In this document: positions 23,354 to 32,841 of the stretch, in pieces
How positions within the stretch are numbered: position 1 is the first letter of the stretch
Layout: every line of letters begins with the position of its first letter
Assembly (NCBI GenBank): GCA_015056365.1
Contig: SVGM01000009.1
Location: 1 to 64,000, forward strand
Direction: 5' to 3'
Source of the DNA: Clostridiales bacterium
GTDB taxonomy: Bacteria; Bacillota; Clostridia; Christensenellales; Aristaeellaceae
Length of the DNA: 64,000 nucleotides
Program-made: the position numbers and the translations under genes
Notes under the pieces: generated by a model
Told to the model about the DNA's origin: nothing
Database searches by the model: none
The model's input: only the letters and a program-made list of their open reading frames with translations

Positions 23354-25285
23354 TTATTTGCCTTCCTGAGCGATCATGTTGATCAGGCCGCCAAAAAGGA
23401 TCATCTTGCGCTGACGATCGGTCAGTTCCAGCTTCATCATAGCGGTGAAGCCCTTGGTCTTGTTCTCTACGGGAATTTCCGTCGCGCCGCTTTCCACCAG
23501 CTGACGGATGCCGGGAAGGGCGATGGTATCCTGCTGGTCGAAGCGGTCGTAGTCGGCTTCGTTCACAAACACCAGCGGCAGAATGCCGTTGTTGATCAGG
23601 TTGGCCTGATGGATGCGGGCAAAGCCCTTGGCCAGCACGCCGCGGATCTTCAGGTACAGGGGCACCAGCGCCGCATGCTCGCGGCTGGAGCCCTGACCGT
23701 AGTTCTGACCAGCCAGCAGGAAGCCGCCGCCGGCTGCCTTTGCGCGGGCAGGGAAGGTAGCGTCTACAGGAGCCAGGCAGTGCTCGCTCAGCTTGGGGAT
23801 GTTGCTGCGGAAGGGCAGCAGGGAACTATCGCTGGGCATGATGTGGTCGGTGGTGATGTTGTCCTCCATCTTCAGCAGCACGTCGCCGGAGAGATCCTCT
23901 GCCAGCGCATCTGCCTGGGGGAAGGGCTTGATGTTGGGGCCGCGGACAACTTCTACATCGGCGGCTTCCTCAGCGGAGGCGGGCGGGATGATCAGGTTGT
24001 CGCAGTAGTCGAACAAATCGGGCATATCAACGTTCAGATCGGCATCGGTGTCCCGGGGATCGGCCAGATAGCCGGTGAGGGCGGTCATAGCAGCGGTCTC
24101 GCAGCTAACCAGATAGATGCCCGCGCTCTTGGTGCCGCTGCGGCCGAAGAAGTTGCGGTTGTTGGTGCGGACGCTGACGGCGTTGGTGCTGGGGCTCTGG
24201 CCCATGCCGATGCAGAAGCCGCAGGCGGTTTCGGTGATACGGGCGCCCGCCTGGATCATGTCATGCAGCGCACCGTTCTGGCTCAGCATGGCCAGCACCT
24301 GACGGCTGCCGGGAGCAATGACCAGCGACACGTCGGGATGGACGGTCTTGCCCTTCAAAATGGCGGCCACGCGCATCATGTCCTGATAGCTGGAGTTGGT
24401 GCAGGAGCCGATGCACACCTGATCCACCTTGATCTGGCCGGCTTCTTTAACAGACTTCACATTGTCGGGCATATGGGGCAGCGCCACCATGGGCTCCAGC
24501 TGGGACAGGTCGATCTCCACAGTCTCGTCGTAGGTTGCGTCCTCGTCGGCGGTGAGGGGCATGAAGTCCTCCTCGCGGCCCTGGGCCTTGAGGAACTGGC
24601 GGGTCACTTCGTCGCTGGGGAACACGGAGGTGGTAGCGCCCAGTTCCGCGCCCATGTTGGTGATGGTGGCGCGCTCAGGAATAGACAAAGTCGCAACGCC
24701 GGGGCCGGTGTATTCCATTACCTTGCCCACGCCGCCCTTGACGCTGAGGCGGCGCAGCAACTCAAGGATAACATCCTTGGCGGCAACGCCACGCTGAAGG
24801 CTGCCGGTAAGGCGCACATTAACCACGCCGGGGCAGCTCAGGTAATACGCGCCGCCGCCCATGGCCACCGCCACGTCCAGGCCGCCTGCGCCGATGGCGA
24901 TCATGCCCAGGGCGCCGCCGGTGGGGGTGTGGCTGTCGCTGCCCAGCAAAGTCTTGCCGGGCTTTCCGATGCGCTCCAGCTGCACCTGATGGCAGATGCC
25001 GTTGCCAGGCTTGGACAGGTACACGCCATGCTTCTTGGTCACGGTGGCGATGTACTTGTGATCGTCGGCGTTTTCAAAGCCGGTCTGCAGGGTGTTGTGG
25101 TCGATGTATGCGATGCTTTTCTCGGTCTTCACCCGGGGAATACCCATGGCCTCAAACTGCAAATAGGCCATGGTGCCGGTGGAGTCCTGGGTCAGGGTCT
25201 GGTCGATGCGGATGGAGATCTCAGTGCCGCGTTTCAGCTCGCCGGATACCAGATGCGCCGCGAGGATCTTTTGCGTAACGTTCAT
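23354..25285 (-). CDS. acn: aconitate hydratase, short single-chain type
   Basis: This 643-residue protein isomerises citrate to isocitrate with a 4Fe-4S cluster. Cluster cysteines are in CIGSCTNSS and ACGFCIGMG; LLGSDSHTPTGGALGM and TDHIMPS are aconitase signatures; the swivel domain with GQNYGQGSSREHAALVP forms the C-terminal 170 residues. It is shorter than AcnA (about 890), matching the compact aconitase seen in many anaerobes; a homoaconitase or isopropylmalate-isomerase-like role is less likely. No other TCA gene adjoins. It is a single-gene unit with its own promoter and a leader of about 135 nt. Confidence 0.92.
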   Translation of the reverse strand: MNVTQKILAAHLVSGELKRGTEISIRIDQTLTQDSTGTMAYLQFEAMGIPRVKTEKSIAYIDHNTLQTGFENADDHKYIATVTKKHGVYLSKPGNGICHQVQLERIGKPGKTLLGSDSHTPTGGALGMIAIGAGGLDVAVAMGGGAYYLSCPGVVNVRLTGSLQRGVAAKDVILELLRRLSVKGGVGKVMEYTGPGVATLSIPERATITNMGAELGATTSVFPSDEVTRQFLKAQGREEDFMPLTADEDATYDETVEIDLSQLEPMVALPHMPDNVKSVKEAGQIKVDQVCIGSCTNSSYQDMMRVAAILKGKTVHPDVSLVIAPGSRQVLAMLSQNGALHDMIQAGARITETACGFCIGMGQSPSTNAVSVRTNNRNFFGRSGTKSAGIYLVSCETAAMTALTGYLADPRDTDADLNVDMPDLFDYCDNLIIPPASAEEAADVEVVRGPNIKPFPQADALAEDLSGDVLLKMEDNITTDHIMPSDSSLLPFRSNIPKLSEHCLAPVDATFPARAKAAGGGFLLAGQNYGQGSSREHAALVPLYLKIRGVLAKGFARIHQANLINNGILPLVFVNEADYDRFDQQDTIALPGIRQLVESGATEIPVENKTKGFTAMMKLELTDRQRKMILFGGLINMIAQEGK

Positions 25286-25425
25286 TGTCTTCCTCCAAAA
25301 TCATGATACTGCCGCCCGTTCCCAGCAAAGGTGGGCGGGCAAATGTCTCTTTGCATTCCGAAGGGGTCGCCTTGGCATACATTCCGCTGATGGCGAATGC
25401 GTGTCAGGCAGCCCCTGTGCTATCC

Positions 25426-25454
25426 AGTATACGGACAGGGGGCGTCTGTTTCAA
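25426..25454 (-). promoter_or_regulatory. aconitase promoter
   Basis: Minus strand TTGAAA (25454-25449), 17-nt spacer, TATACT (25431-25426). The leader of about 135 nt contains a GCCCGCC/GGGCGGC hairpin (about 25311-25340) just before the start region, possibly regulatory. Confidence 0.72.
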
Positions 25455-25500
25455 TGGATACAGGGAAAAAGTGCAGTACAAGAACAGGTTTCAGTGCAGC

Positions 25501-25547
25501 AAAAAAACATAAAAGCGGCGCCCGCCCGCACAAGGGGCGAACACCGC
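25501..25547 (-). terminator. terminator of the mrnC-to-pbp operon
   Basis: A 13-bp stem with G-T wobbles (GCGGTGTTCGCCC against GGGCGGGCGCCGC) with a 7-nt loop, then TTTTATGTTTTTTT on the minus strand. It lies 27 bp after the penicillin-binding-protein stop. Confidence 0.9.
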
Positions 25548-25573
25548 CGGGTGTCTGCATCAAAAAGGGGGAA

Positions 25574-27004
25574 TTACCTCCCTGACTGCTGGATGAGGTA
25601 GGCAAAGATCTCGCGGGCGATGGGCGCAGCCGCCTTACCGCCGCTGTTGCCTTCCTCCACAAAGACCGATACCGCATAGGGATAGGCAGGGTCGTCAATG
25701 TAGCCCACAAACCAGGCATGGGTCACATACTTGCCGTCCAGGCTGCTTTCTGCGCTGCCGGTCTTGCCTGCAATGGACACGCCCTCCACCGCAGCGGACT
25801 TGCCGGTGCCGTTGAGCACCACATCCTTCATGTAGGTTTCCAGTTTGGCTGCTGTGGCGCTGTCGCAGGCCTGCCGGTACACCTTCTGGGAGTAGGTCAT
25901 CCGCTGCACGCCCTTGGGGCTGACCACCTCTTTGAGTATACGGGGCTCCATCATCACGCCGTCGTTGGCGATGGAAGCCGCCACCATGCACATATGCAGC
26001 GGCGTAGCAGCCACCTGACTCTGTCCCGCGCCGCTCCATGCGATCTCAAAATCGTTGCGGTTCTTGGTGGGATAGACGCTGTTCTCCACCACCAGATCGC
26101 GGAAGAGAAAATTATCATTAAATCCGAAGCCTTCCGCCGTCTTGCGCAGAGCCTCGTCGCCCATGAGCAGCGCCGCCTGGGCAAAGGAGTTATTGCAGCT
26201 GACCCTGAATGCCTTGTCCAGCGTGATCATCCCGTGGTGCTCATAGCCATAGTCGCGGATGATCTGCTCCATGATCATGGTGGCGCCTGTGGAGCAGTCA
26301 AAGGTACGGGTCTCTGCCTGGGGCAGGTGGTTCAGCGCAGCCACAGCCGTAACGATCTTGAACGTGGAGCCCGGAGGCAGAACGCTCTGAAGCGCGCGGT
26401 TCCAGAAAGGATGCTGTGCATTGCTGGAAACGGCTTTCAGGTCGCTCATGGGGTCAAAGGCTGGCAGACTCAGCAGGGCCAGCACCTCGCCGGTCTGGTA
26501 ATTCATCACCACGGCAGCGCCGGCCTTTCCCTTGCTGTTCTCCTCCCGGTCAAACACCGCCGCAATGGTGGTCTGCAGCTTGGAATCCACCGTCAGGGTC
26601 ACGTTGTCCCCCCGGCGGCTTTCGCCGGAAAACAGGGCGATGACCCGTTCCTTCAGGCTGGTTTCAAAACCCCACAGATAAGACGCCTGAAACGCGTCCA
26701 CCGAATTGGCCACATTACCCTCTCCATCGCCCACCAGATGCACCATAGCCGTGCGGGTGTAGGGATCGGATGCATAGGTACGTTTGCCTTCTGCGTCGGT
26801 GGTGGCAAGCACCACGCCGTTGCGGTCGATGATATCGCCGGGGATCACGGTCTTGCGCGCCGCGCGGTAGCGTGTGTTGTAGCTTGAGCCAAACCATCGG
26901 CTGCCGTAGGTAGACACGGAATATACGCCGTAGGCGCCCGCCACCACCAGCAGGGCGATGAGAAAAAACGCCATCAGGCGAAACCGCACACGCTGCTGCT
27001 TCAT
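25574..27004 (-). CDS. penicillin-binding protein 2 type transpeptidase
   Basis: A 476-residue class B penicillin-binding protein. One N-terminal membrane helix (about 10-32) anchors it, and a short linker region replaces the full pedestal domain. The transpeptidase domain has SxxK in PPGSTFKIV, SxN in VSCNN and KTG in IAGKTGSAE, all intact. It crosslinks peptidoglycan outside the membrane and presumably works with the FtsW/RodA polymerase encoded 18 bp upstream. The pair could serve elongation, division or the spore; adjacency to sigH and an FHA gene is common in Clostridia. Confidence 0.92.
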   Translation of the reverse strand: MKQQRVRFRLMAFFLIALLVVAGAYGVYSVSTYGSRWFGSSYNTRYRAARKTVIPGDIIDRNGVVLATTDAEGKRTYASDPYTRTAMVHLVGDGEGNVANSVDAFQASYLWGFETSLKERVIALFSGESRRGDNVTLTVDSKLQTTIAAVFDREENSKGKAGAAVVMNYQTGEVLALLSLPAFDPMSDLKAVSSNAQHPFWNRALQSVLPPGSTFKIVTAVAALNHLPQAETRTFDCSTGATMIMEQIIRDYGYEHHGMITLDKAFRVSCNNSFAQAALLMGDEALRKTAEGFGFNDNFLFRDLVVENSVYPTKNRNDFEIAWSGAGQSQVAATPLHMCMVAASIANDGVMMEPRILKEVVSPKGVQRMTYSQKVYRQACDSATAAKLETYMKDVVLNGTGKSAAVEGVSIAGKTGSAESSLDGKYVTHAWFVGYIDDPAYPYAVSVFVEEGNSGGKAAAPIAREIFAYLIQQSGR

Positions 27005-27022
27005 TCCGTTTCTCTCCTATCG

Positions 27023-28339
27023 TCAGTTTTCTTCGTCCGCAAGCTGCATATGAGCCTGCTGCGCCATGGTGCGGCTGATCTCGTAGTCATAGCTCAGATC
27101 GTCGCGGTTCAGGCTGTCCACACCCTGCAAAAGCCCGATCAACCCCATGCAGCTGATCATGGAGGTGCCGCCGTAGCTGACAAAGGGCATGGTCACGCCG
27201 GTGAGGGGGATCAGCTTGAGCACGCCGCCAATGATGACAAAGGTCTGGATGCCGATCATGGCGGTGGCGCCCATGGCAATGAGCCCATAAAAGCCGCGCC
27301 GCGCCGACACCGCGATGCCCACGCCACGGATGATCAGAATGGCGTACATCAGCAGGGTCAGGATGCCAAAGGCAATGCCGAACTGCTCGCAGATGACTGC
27401 GAAGATACAGTCCGTGAAGTAGACAGGGATCACCCGGGGCGCGCCCAGACCCAGACCCACGCCAAAGACCCCACCGGAAGCGATGGCCATCAGAATCTGG
27501 GCAATCTGATAGCCGGAGGTTTCATAGTACAGCCACGGATTCTGCCAGATGGCGACGCGCTTCTTGACATGGGCAAACATCTGGTAGCCCAGCACTGCCG
27601 CGCCGCCGGCGCCCACCAGACCCACGCCGGTGAGCAGCAGATTGCCGGTGTTGGCATAGAAGAGGATCAGCGCCGTAAAGTAATAGATCAGCGCGGTTCC
27701 CAGGTCCTTCTGCAGCATGAGAATGCCCAGACAGACCAACGAAAAGCCCAGCCACGGAACGATCCTGCGGCGGCTCATGAAGTAACTGAGGATCAACACC
27801 AGCGCCAGCTTGACCACCTCGCTGGGCTGAAGGCTGGTGCCGCCCACATTGATCCAGTTGGTGGCGCCGTTCTGCTCCGTACCGATGGCCAGCGGCAGCG
27901 CGATCAGCAGCAGTGCGCCGATCATCACCGGCCAGATCATCACCCGCCAGTGGCGCACATAGCGCACCACCATGATGCACGCCAGCATCGCCACGATGCC
28001 CAGACCATAGTACATAGCCTGCTGAAAACCGCGGCTGGTGCCCGCATCCACGTCGGTGGAATAAAGGATCAAAACGCCCAGCGCACACAGGAAATTGGTA
28101 ATGCCCAGCAGCAGCTTGTCCGCCGGGAAGAACCGGGGCAGCCACATGGTGGCCGCATAAATCAGCGCCGGAACGATCACCGCAAGAGCGATACCCGTCA
28201 AATCAATTTTTTCTTTAAAGGAAATCAGCAAAAACGCGCTACAGAAAAACAGCATGATCACCGATACCATGCGCCTGTCCGGCTGGCGGCGGAGCCTCTG
28301 CTTCTCACGCTGTGCTTTACGGTCGGCAGCTCTTCCCAT
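27023..28339 (-). CDS. FtsW/RodA/SpoVE family SEDS peptidoglycan polymerase
   Basis: A 438-residue membrane protein with about ten helices. SEDS features include LQPSEVVKLALVL, QKDLGTALIYY, and PVTFVSYGG-like TMPFVSYGGTSMIS near the C-terminus. SEDS proteins polymerise glycan strands from lipid II together with a class B PBP, which is the next gene. Its start shares a base with the FHA-protein stop (28339), so translation is coupled. Sequence reading does not separate FtsW from RodA or SpoVE. Confidence 0.92.
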   Translation of the reverse strand: MGRAADRKAQREKQRLRRQPDRRMVSVIMLFFCSAFLLISFKEKIDLTGIALAVIVPALIYAATMWLPRFFPADKLLLGITNFLCALGVLILYSTDVDAGTSRGFQQAMYYGLGIVAMLACIMVVRYVRHWRVMIWPVMIGALLLIALPLAIGTEQNGATNWINVGGTSLQPSEVVKLALVLILSYFMSRRRIVPWLGFSLVCLGILMLQKDLGTALIYYFTALILFYANTGNLLLTGVGLVGAGGAAVLGYQMFAHVKKRVAIWQNPWLYYETSGYQIAQILMAIASGGVFGVGLGLGAPRVIPVYFTDCIFAVICEQFGIAFGILTLLMYAILIIRGVGIAVSARRGFYGLIAMGATAMIGIQTFVIIGGVLKLIPLTGVTMPFVSYGGTSMISCMGLIGLLQGVDSLNRDDLSYDYEISRTMAQQAHMQLADEEN

Positions 28340-29421
28340 TACACGCCACCTCCCAGGTACTTGTCCCAGAAGCGCTCCTTGGCTCTGGCAGCCTCGTCCC
28401 GGCCCACATAGGCGCTCTTGGGCGGCATGGACGCATCCGTGCGGTCCTCGTCCTCGCCGTACTCGTCAAAGAGCTCCGCATCCTGCATCTCTTCCGGCCA
28501 CTGCAAAAGCGGCCAGGCGTCTTCGTCCTCCGCCTCCATTTCAGGGGGATAGAAGGGCTGATCCACCTCAAAGGAGATCTGGCGGCTGGGCCGGGCATAG
28601 GGGTTGCTATCGCCGGAGGGTCGGACGATTTCCTCCTGCGCAGGCTGGCTGACCGGCTGTGCAGGACGCTGGAAAGCAGCGGCACTGCTATTCTGTGCGG
28701 CGCACTGGGCTGCATTCTGAGCGGCCTGCTGCTGCGCCCATTGCTGGGCCATCCACTGCTGCCATGCCATCTGCTGCATATACTGCTGTTGCTGCGCCTG
28801 CTGGTACTGCAGATACTGCTGCCACATCTGCATCTGCTGGGGCGTGGCGTCCTGGACAGGCGCCGCCATACGCGCGGAATCTGCCGCGTCTTCACCGTCA
28901 GCGTCCATTTCCCTGCGCAATGCATAGCCGCCGCCCATCAGATCCAGCCCCACGTCGTAGCCGGCAAACATCCTCAGCCGCAGCTGACATTCGCCCACAT
29001 ACAACCGGGAGCCGTGCACCATGCAAAGCCCGGAGGGCACATCCGTGCTCTCGATCCCGTCCACAGCAAAGCCGCTGCCTTTCACGGGGGTGAGTACAAG
29101 GCCTTTCTTTTCATCGTAGCTGAACCACAGGTGCTTCTTTTCCACGCCATTGGCAGGAACGCAAAGGTCGTTGGAGCGCAATGACCCCAACGTACCCTCA
29201 AACGGAACGGAAAGCACATCGCCGTCCCGGAGCGAACCTGCTCCCGAAACGACCACCAGCTCGCCGATATAGCCCGCGTCCGGCAAAAGACGCAGGCGTT
29301 TTTTGCGCTGCTTGCGCTCGCGGGCATACCAGCGGTAGCTCCGCCACACGATCAGCGCCATGAGAAACAAAAACCAGAACCGGGCTGCCAGCGCAACGAC
29401 CTCATAAATCTCAGCAGGCAT
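28339..29421 (-). CDS. membrane-anchored FHA domain protein
   Basis: A 360-residue protein: N-terminal transmembrane helix (about 8-28), basic stretch, then an FHA fold (about 75-155, with GTLGSLRSNDLCVP and the GSRLYVGE strand), and a long Gln/Met/Trp-rich segment (about 195-240, WQQYLQYQQAQQQQYMQQ) followed by an acidic tail. FHA domains read phosphothreonine, so it may link a Ser/Thr kinase to the FtsW/PBP pair downstream. No kinase gene is in the window. It overlaps sigH by one base. Confidence 0.8.
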   Translation of the reverse strand: MPAEIYEVVALAARFWFLFLMALIVWRSYRWYARERKQRKKRLRLLPDAGYIGELVVVSGAGSLRDGDVLSVPFEGTLGSLRSNDLCVPANGVEKKHLWFSYDEKKGLVLTPVKGSGFAVDGIESTDVPSGLCMVHGSRLYVGECQLRLRMFAGYDVGLDLMGGGYALRREMDADGEDAADSARMAAPVQDATPQQMQMWQQYLQYQQAQQQQYMQQMAWQQWMAQQWAQQQAAQNAAQCAAQNSSAAAFQRPAQPVSQPAQEEIVRPSGDSNPYARPSRQISFEVDQPFYPPEMEAEDEDAWPLLQWPEEMQDAELFDEYGEDEDRTDASMPPKSAYVGRDEAARAKERFWDKYLGGGV

Positions 29422-30185
29422 CAGTCATCCTCCTGCGCCTTGCTTTCTGCAAGGGATTTTTCCAGCTTGCGCTTCACTCTCTGCAGGGCGTTGTCGATGG
29501 ATTTTACGTGCCGGCCCAGCTTGTCTGCAATCTCCTGATAGCTCTTGCCGTCCAGATAGGCGTTGAGCACGTCCTGCTCCAGCCCGGACAGCACCTGATC
29601 CACCTTGTCTCGGATGTTGACGATCTCTTCCCTGCCGATGATCAGTTCCTCCGGGTTCTGAGCATGGCCCTCCACGATCACATCCATCAGGGTGCGGTCG
29701 CTTTCCTCGTCGTAGATGGGCTTGTTCAGGGACACATAGCTGTTAAGAGGAACGTGCTTTTGGCGGGTGGCGGTCTTGATGGCGGTGATGATCTGCCGGG
29801 TGATGCACAACTCCGCAAACGCCCGGAAGCTGCTCAGGCGCTCGGGCTGATAGTCCCGCACCGCCTTGAACAGACCGATCATGCCCTCCTGCACGATATC
29901 CTCATGATCCGCACCGATGAGAAAGTAGCTGCGCGCCTTGGAGCGCACAAAATTCTTGTATTTGCTCAGCAGGAATTCCACCGCCATGCTGTCCCCCTGC
30001 TGCGCCAGTTCCACCACCTGCTCGTCGGTACGATCGGCAAACAGGCCGGACAGCTGCCAGCTGTCCGATGTGCTGTCGCTGACTTCAGCTTCCTCCAGCG
30101 CCTCCTCATCCTCCAGAAGCTCTTCGCCCTCCACGGGCATGTCCTCGTCATGAAGATGAAGCTGATCCTCTCCGGAATACGTCAT
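29421..30185 (-). CDS. sigH: RNA polymerase sigma-H factor (Spo0H)
   Basis: A 254-residue sigma-70-family factor with region 2 (YKNFVRSKARSYFLIGADHE then DIVQEGMIGLFKAVRDY) and region 4 (LSGLEQDVLNAYLDGKSYQE with a helix-turn-helix). The NKPIYDEESDRTLMD stretch between them is typical of sigma-H. It switches genes for the transition to sporulation and competence. An acidic N-terminal extension of about 45 residues is longer than in B. subtilis. Its place just after mrnC-thyX-rlmB-yacP is the conserved Firmicutes order. Confidence 0.94.
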   Translation of the reverse strand: MTYSGEDQLHLHDEDMPVEGEELLEDEEALEEAEVSDSTSDSWQLSGLFADRTDEQVVELAQQGDSMAVEFLLSKYKNFVRSKARSYFLIGADHEDIVQEGMIGLFKAVRDYQPERLSSFRAFAELCITRQIITAIKTATRQKHVPLNSYVSLNKPIYDEESDRTLMDVIVEGHAQNPEELIIGREEIVNIRDKVDQVLSGLEQDVLNAYLDGKSYQEIADKLGRHVKSIDNALQRVKRKLEKSLAESKAQEDD

Positions 30186-30216
30186 AGCGGATTTTCACCT
30201 GCCTTTTCAAACAAAC

Positions 30217-30741
30217 TTATTTCTGCCGCCTCAGCTCGTCCAGCATCTCAAACTGCTCCCGGCTGAGGGCATTGCGCAACGAACCGCCCTGAGCGGCGGA
30301 CGCCTTGCTGCCTGCGGCTGCCACATACCGTCCGCGGCCTCGATCTTGTTCGCTGCGGATCTCGCGCCACAGTTCCCGGGCGCTGACGCGGGTAGCGCCC
30401 CTGCCCAGGATCAGCGTTTGCTCCACGCCGTCGCTGGTGGCCACGCGCGCTTCCCTGTACTTGGGCAGCATCTGGCACATCCGCTCGATGAAGTGGTCGG
30501 CGGTTTCCCCGTGCCGGGTATAGACCACGGTGAGCTCCTTGCGGGTCTCCACCGTGCGCAGCGGACGTTCGGTGCGGTAGCCGTCAAATACAAGCCAGAC
30601 CTCCTGACCAGTATATCCGGCATAGTCCTCCAGAAGGTGGATCAGCCGGTCCCGGCACTCGTCCAGCGGCCAGTTTTCCCGGTCCGCCTGAGGCCACGCA
30701 CCGATGATGTTGTAGCCGTCCACGTACAAAAGCGGCTTCAT
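30217..30741 (-). CDS. yacP: YacP/Rae1 NYN-domain ribonuclease
   Basis: A 174-residue NYN-domain protein starting MKPLLYVDGYNIIGAWP, with the acidic active-site residues Asp8 and Asp in LVFDGYR, and VVYTRHGETADHFIERM, then ATSDGVEQTLILGRG. The homologue Rae1 of B. subtilis cleaves mRNA in the ribosomal A site. It begins 3 bp after rlmB, as in the usual gene order. Confidence 0.9.
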   Translation of the reverse strand: MKPLLYVDGYNIIGAWPQADRENWPLDECRDRLIHLLEDYAGYTGQEVWLVFDGYRTERPLRTVETRKELTVVYTRHGETADHFIERMCQMLPKYREARVATSDGVEQTLILGRGATRVSARELWREIRSEQDRGRGRYVAAAGSKASAAQGGSLRNALSREQFEMLDELRRQK

Positions 30742-30744
30742 GGC

Positions 30745-31974
30745 TTAACGGGCACGCATGGCGGCATAGAGCAGGATGCCTGCCGCCACGCTGGCGTTGA
30801 GGCTATCCAGCTTGCCCCGCATGGGCAGAGACAAGGTCTTGTCGCACAGGGAGAGCACACGGCGGCCAACGCCTTCGCCCTCCGCGCCGATGACCAGCGC
30901 CAGCGCGCCACTCAGGTCGGCGGTGCCGTAGTCCTCGCCGTCCATATCGGCGGCGTAGACCCAGATGTTCTGATTCTGAAGCTCGATAATGGTATTGCCC
31001 AGGTTGCTGACGCGAGCCACAGGCAAATGCTCCACCGCGCCTGCGCTGGCCTTCACCGCTGCAGGGGTCAGGCCAACGGCCCGACGTTCCTGCACGATGA
31101 CGCCGTGGGCGCCAGCGCACTCAGCGGTACGGATGATCGCGCCCAGATTGTGGGGGTCGGTGATACCGTCCAGCAACACCAGGAAGGGCGCTTCGCCGCG
31201 CTCCTCAGCCAGAGCCAGCATGTCCTCCACGGTGGCGTACTGATAGGCGGACGCAAAGGCAAGCATGCCCTGATGATTGTGGGTGATGGCGTCCAGACGG
31301 ACACGATCCACTTCCTGTACGGGGATGCGGCGTTCCTTGGCCATCTGCACGATCTCCCGGGCAGAGCCGCTCAGCTCGCCACGGGCCACCAGCAGCTTTT
31401 CGATATCCCGGCCGCTCTTGAGGGCCTCGCGGATAGGATTACGGCCGGAGAGCAGGTTCTCGTTGGGCACCACTTCCGCCTCTGCGCCCATGACGGGATT
31501 GTCATAGGCCACGGGGGCGTCGTAGCGATAGCGGTCGTAGCCGCGCTCCTCCTGCTGGGGAGCGGGACGGCGGTCGCGTTCGAAGCCGCGGTTTTCGTTG
31601 CCGCGGTACCCGCCCTTGCCCTGGGGACGGCGGCCGTTCTCAAAGCCGCGGCCTTCGCCGTGGAAGCTGCCCTTGCCCTGGGGACGGCGGCCGTTCTCAA
31701 AGCTGCGGCCTTCGCCGTGGAAGCTGCCCTTGCCCTGGGGACGGCGGCCTTCCTCAAAGCTGCGGCCTTCACCGTGGAAGCCACCCTTGCGGTTGTCATT
31801 GCTGCGGTAGCCGCCCTTGCCCTGGGGACGGCGGCCTTCCTCAAAACTGCGGTTGCCGCTGCGGGGCGCCTTGCCGCCATAACGGCTGCCTTCATCGTCA
31901 AAGCCGCCGCGCATCATGGCGCGTTCCTGCTTTTCTTTGCGGGATACCTTCTTGTGCTGATCGTAAAATGCCAT
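30745..31974 (-). CDS. rlmB: 23S rRNA 2'-O-methyltransferase (RlmB/TrmH type) with a repeat-rich N-terminus
   Basis: A 409-residue SpoU-family enzyme. The last 245 residues hold the substrate-binding domain (LLSGRNPIREALKSGR) and the knotted SAM domain with DGITDPHNLGAIIRTAE, ALVIGAEGEGV and LPMRGKLDSLNASVAAG. The first 150 residues are an added basic Gly/Arg-rich region built from 19-residue repeats (core RRPQGKGSFHGEGRSFE), absent from the usual 250-residue RlmB. Such RGG-like tails bind RNA. Expected to methylate 23S rRNA near G2251. Confidence 0.92.
   Translation of the reverse strand: MAFYDQHKKVSRKEKQERAMMRGGFDDEGSRYGGKAPRSGNRSFEEGRRPQGKGGYRSNDNRKGGFHGEGRSFEEGRRPQGKGSFHGEGRSFENGRRPQGKGSFHGEGRGFENGRRPQGKGGYRGNENRGFERDRRPAPQQEERGYDRYRYDAPVAYDNPVMGAEAEVVPNENLLSGRNPIREALKSGRDIEKLLVARGELSGSAREIVQMAKERRIPVQEVDRVRLDAITHNHQGMLAFASAYQYATVEDMLALAEERGEAPFLVLLDGITDPHNLGAIIRTAECAGAHGVIVQERRAVGLTPAAVKASAGAVEHLPVARVSNLGNTIIELQNQNIWVYAADMDGEDYGTADLSGALALVIGAEGEGVGRRVLSLCDKTLSLPMRGKLDSLNASVAAGILLYAAMRAR
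31621..31840. repeat. 57-bp tandem repeats inside rlmB
   Basis: The block starting ctggggacgg recurs at 31621, 31678 and 31735 (exactly 57 bp apart) and again at 31822 (87 bp on). Each unit encodes 19 residues of the basic, Gly-rich N-terminal region. Units are nearly identical at DNA level, implying recent duplication and possible length variation between strains. Confidence 0.9.
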
Positions 31975-32032
31975 TTTCTTCCCCTGACTTTCTTTCCGTA
32001 ATCATTGATCTGCTATGGGTTAGGGCGTTCGC

Positions 32033-32797
32033 TCAGTCCTGATCAGGCTGCGCGTCCGCCTGTTTCATGCGTTCCAAAAATGCCTTGCGCTGGCTGCGCA
32101 TCTCCAGCATCCTGCCGCAGCTTCTGCCGCCTTCGGGGCAGACGCCGCTGATGCAGCCGGGGCCCGCGTCGGCAAACAGCGCCGGGGCAATGGGATACAC
32201 CTGCTCGTACATGCTCTGCGCCATGGCGCGGATCTCCCACTGGGCGCGGTTGCACATGCGCAGGCTGAAGAAATGCCGCAGTTCGCGGGCGTTCATGGTG
32301 AACAGAATACGTGTCTCGCACGCGCCAGGAAGTACGAAGCGTGCATCCTCGTTGCTCTTCTCGCCGGCGTTGCCCAGCCGCTCCTGCCACATCTCGTACC
32401 AGGACTGCATTTGGGCCATCTGCGCCTCGTATTCAGCCACTGCGTCCTCGCCCAGCTCGCGGATGGAGGGGGGCACAATATAGCCAAAGCCGCTCTGATA
32501 GCTGACGTAGCGCTGGCTCTGCACGCTGAAGGAGGCGATCCGGTGACGGGTCAGCTGCGCCAGCAGTACCCGGCTTACCCCCTCCACCAAAAAACTGAAG
32601 GAGGCATGCTCCAGCACACTTTCGTGCCCCATGCCCATCACTTTTTCTACAAATGCCTGCTGATCTTTCAGGCTTACCTGCTCTACCAGCGAGTCCACGT
32701 TGCCGCCCGCATAGCACAGGCGCGCGCCCAGCGCCACCAGCGCCTGACTGGCGTCGGTATGCCTCACCAGCTGCACACGAAGAGAACGTTCCGGCAT
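32033..32797 (-). CDS. thyX: FAD-dependent thymidylate synthase
   Basis: A 254-residue ThyX, making dTMP from dUMP with methylene-tetrahydrofolate and reduced FAD. The diagnostic RHRX7S motif is RHRIASFSVQS (residues 84-94), followed by QRYVSY. GHESVLEHASFSFLVEG is the other signature. ThyX spares tetrahydrofolate and is common where ThyA is absent. GGGAGG precedes the ATG. The C-terminal 20 residues look species-specific. Confidence 0.96.
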   Translation of the reverse strand: MPERSLRVQLVRHTDASQALVALGARLCYAGGNVDSLVEQVSLKDQQAFVEKVMGMGHESVLEHASFSFLVEGVSRVLLAQLTRHRIASFSVQSQRYVSYQSGFGYIVPPSIRELGEDAVAEYEAQMAQMQSWYEMWQERLGNAGEKSNEDARFVLPGACETRILFTMNARELRHFFSLRMCNRAQWEIRAMAQSMYEQVYPIAPALFADAGPGCISGVCPEGGRSCGRMLEMRSQRKAFLERMKQADAQPDQD

Positions 32798-32841
32798 GGC
32801 ATTTTCCTCCCTTTGGATATCATTTGCATAACCAATTTATT

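Noticed and set aside
23223-23366. 47-codon frame between xpaC and aconitase
   Set aside because: It runs into the aconitase 3' end on the opposite strand, includes the hairpin sequence and has no proper ribosome site or correctly spaced promoter.
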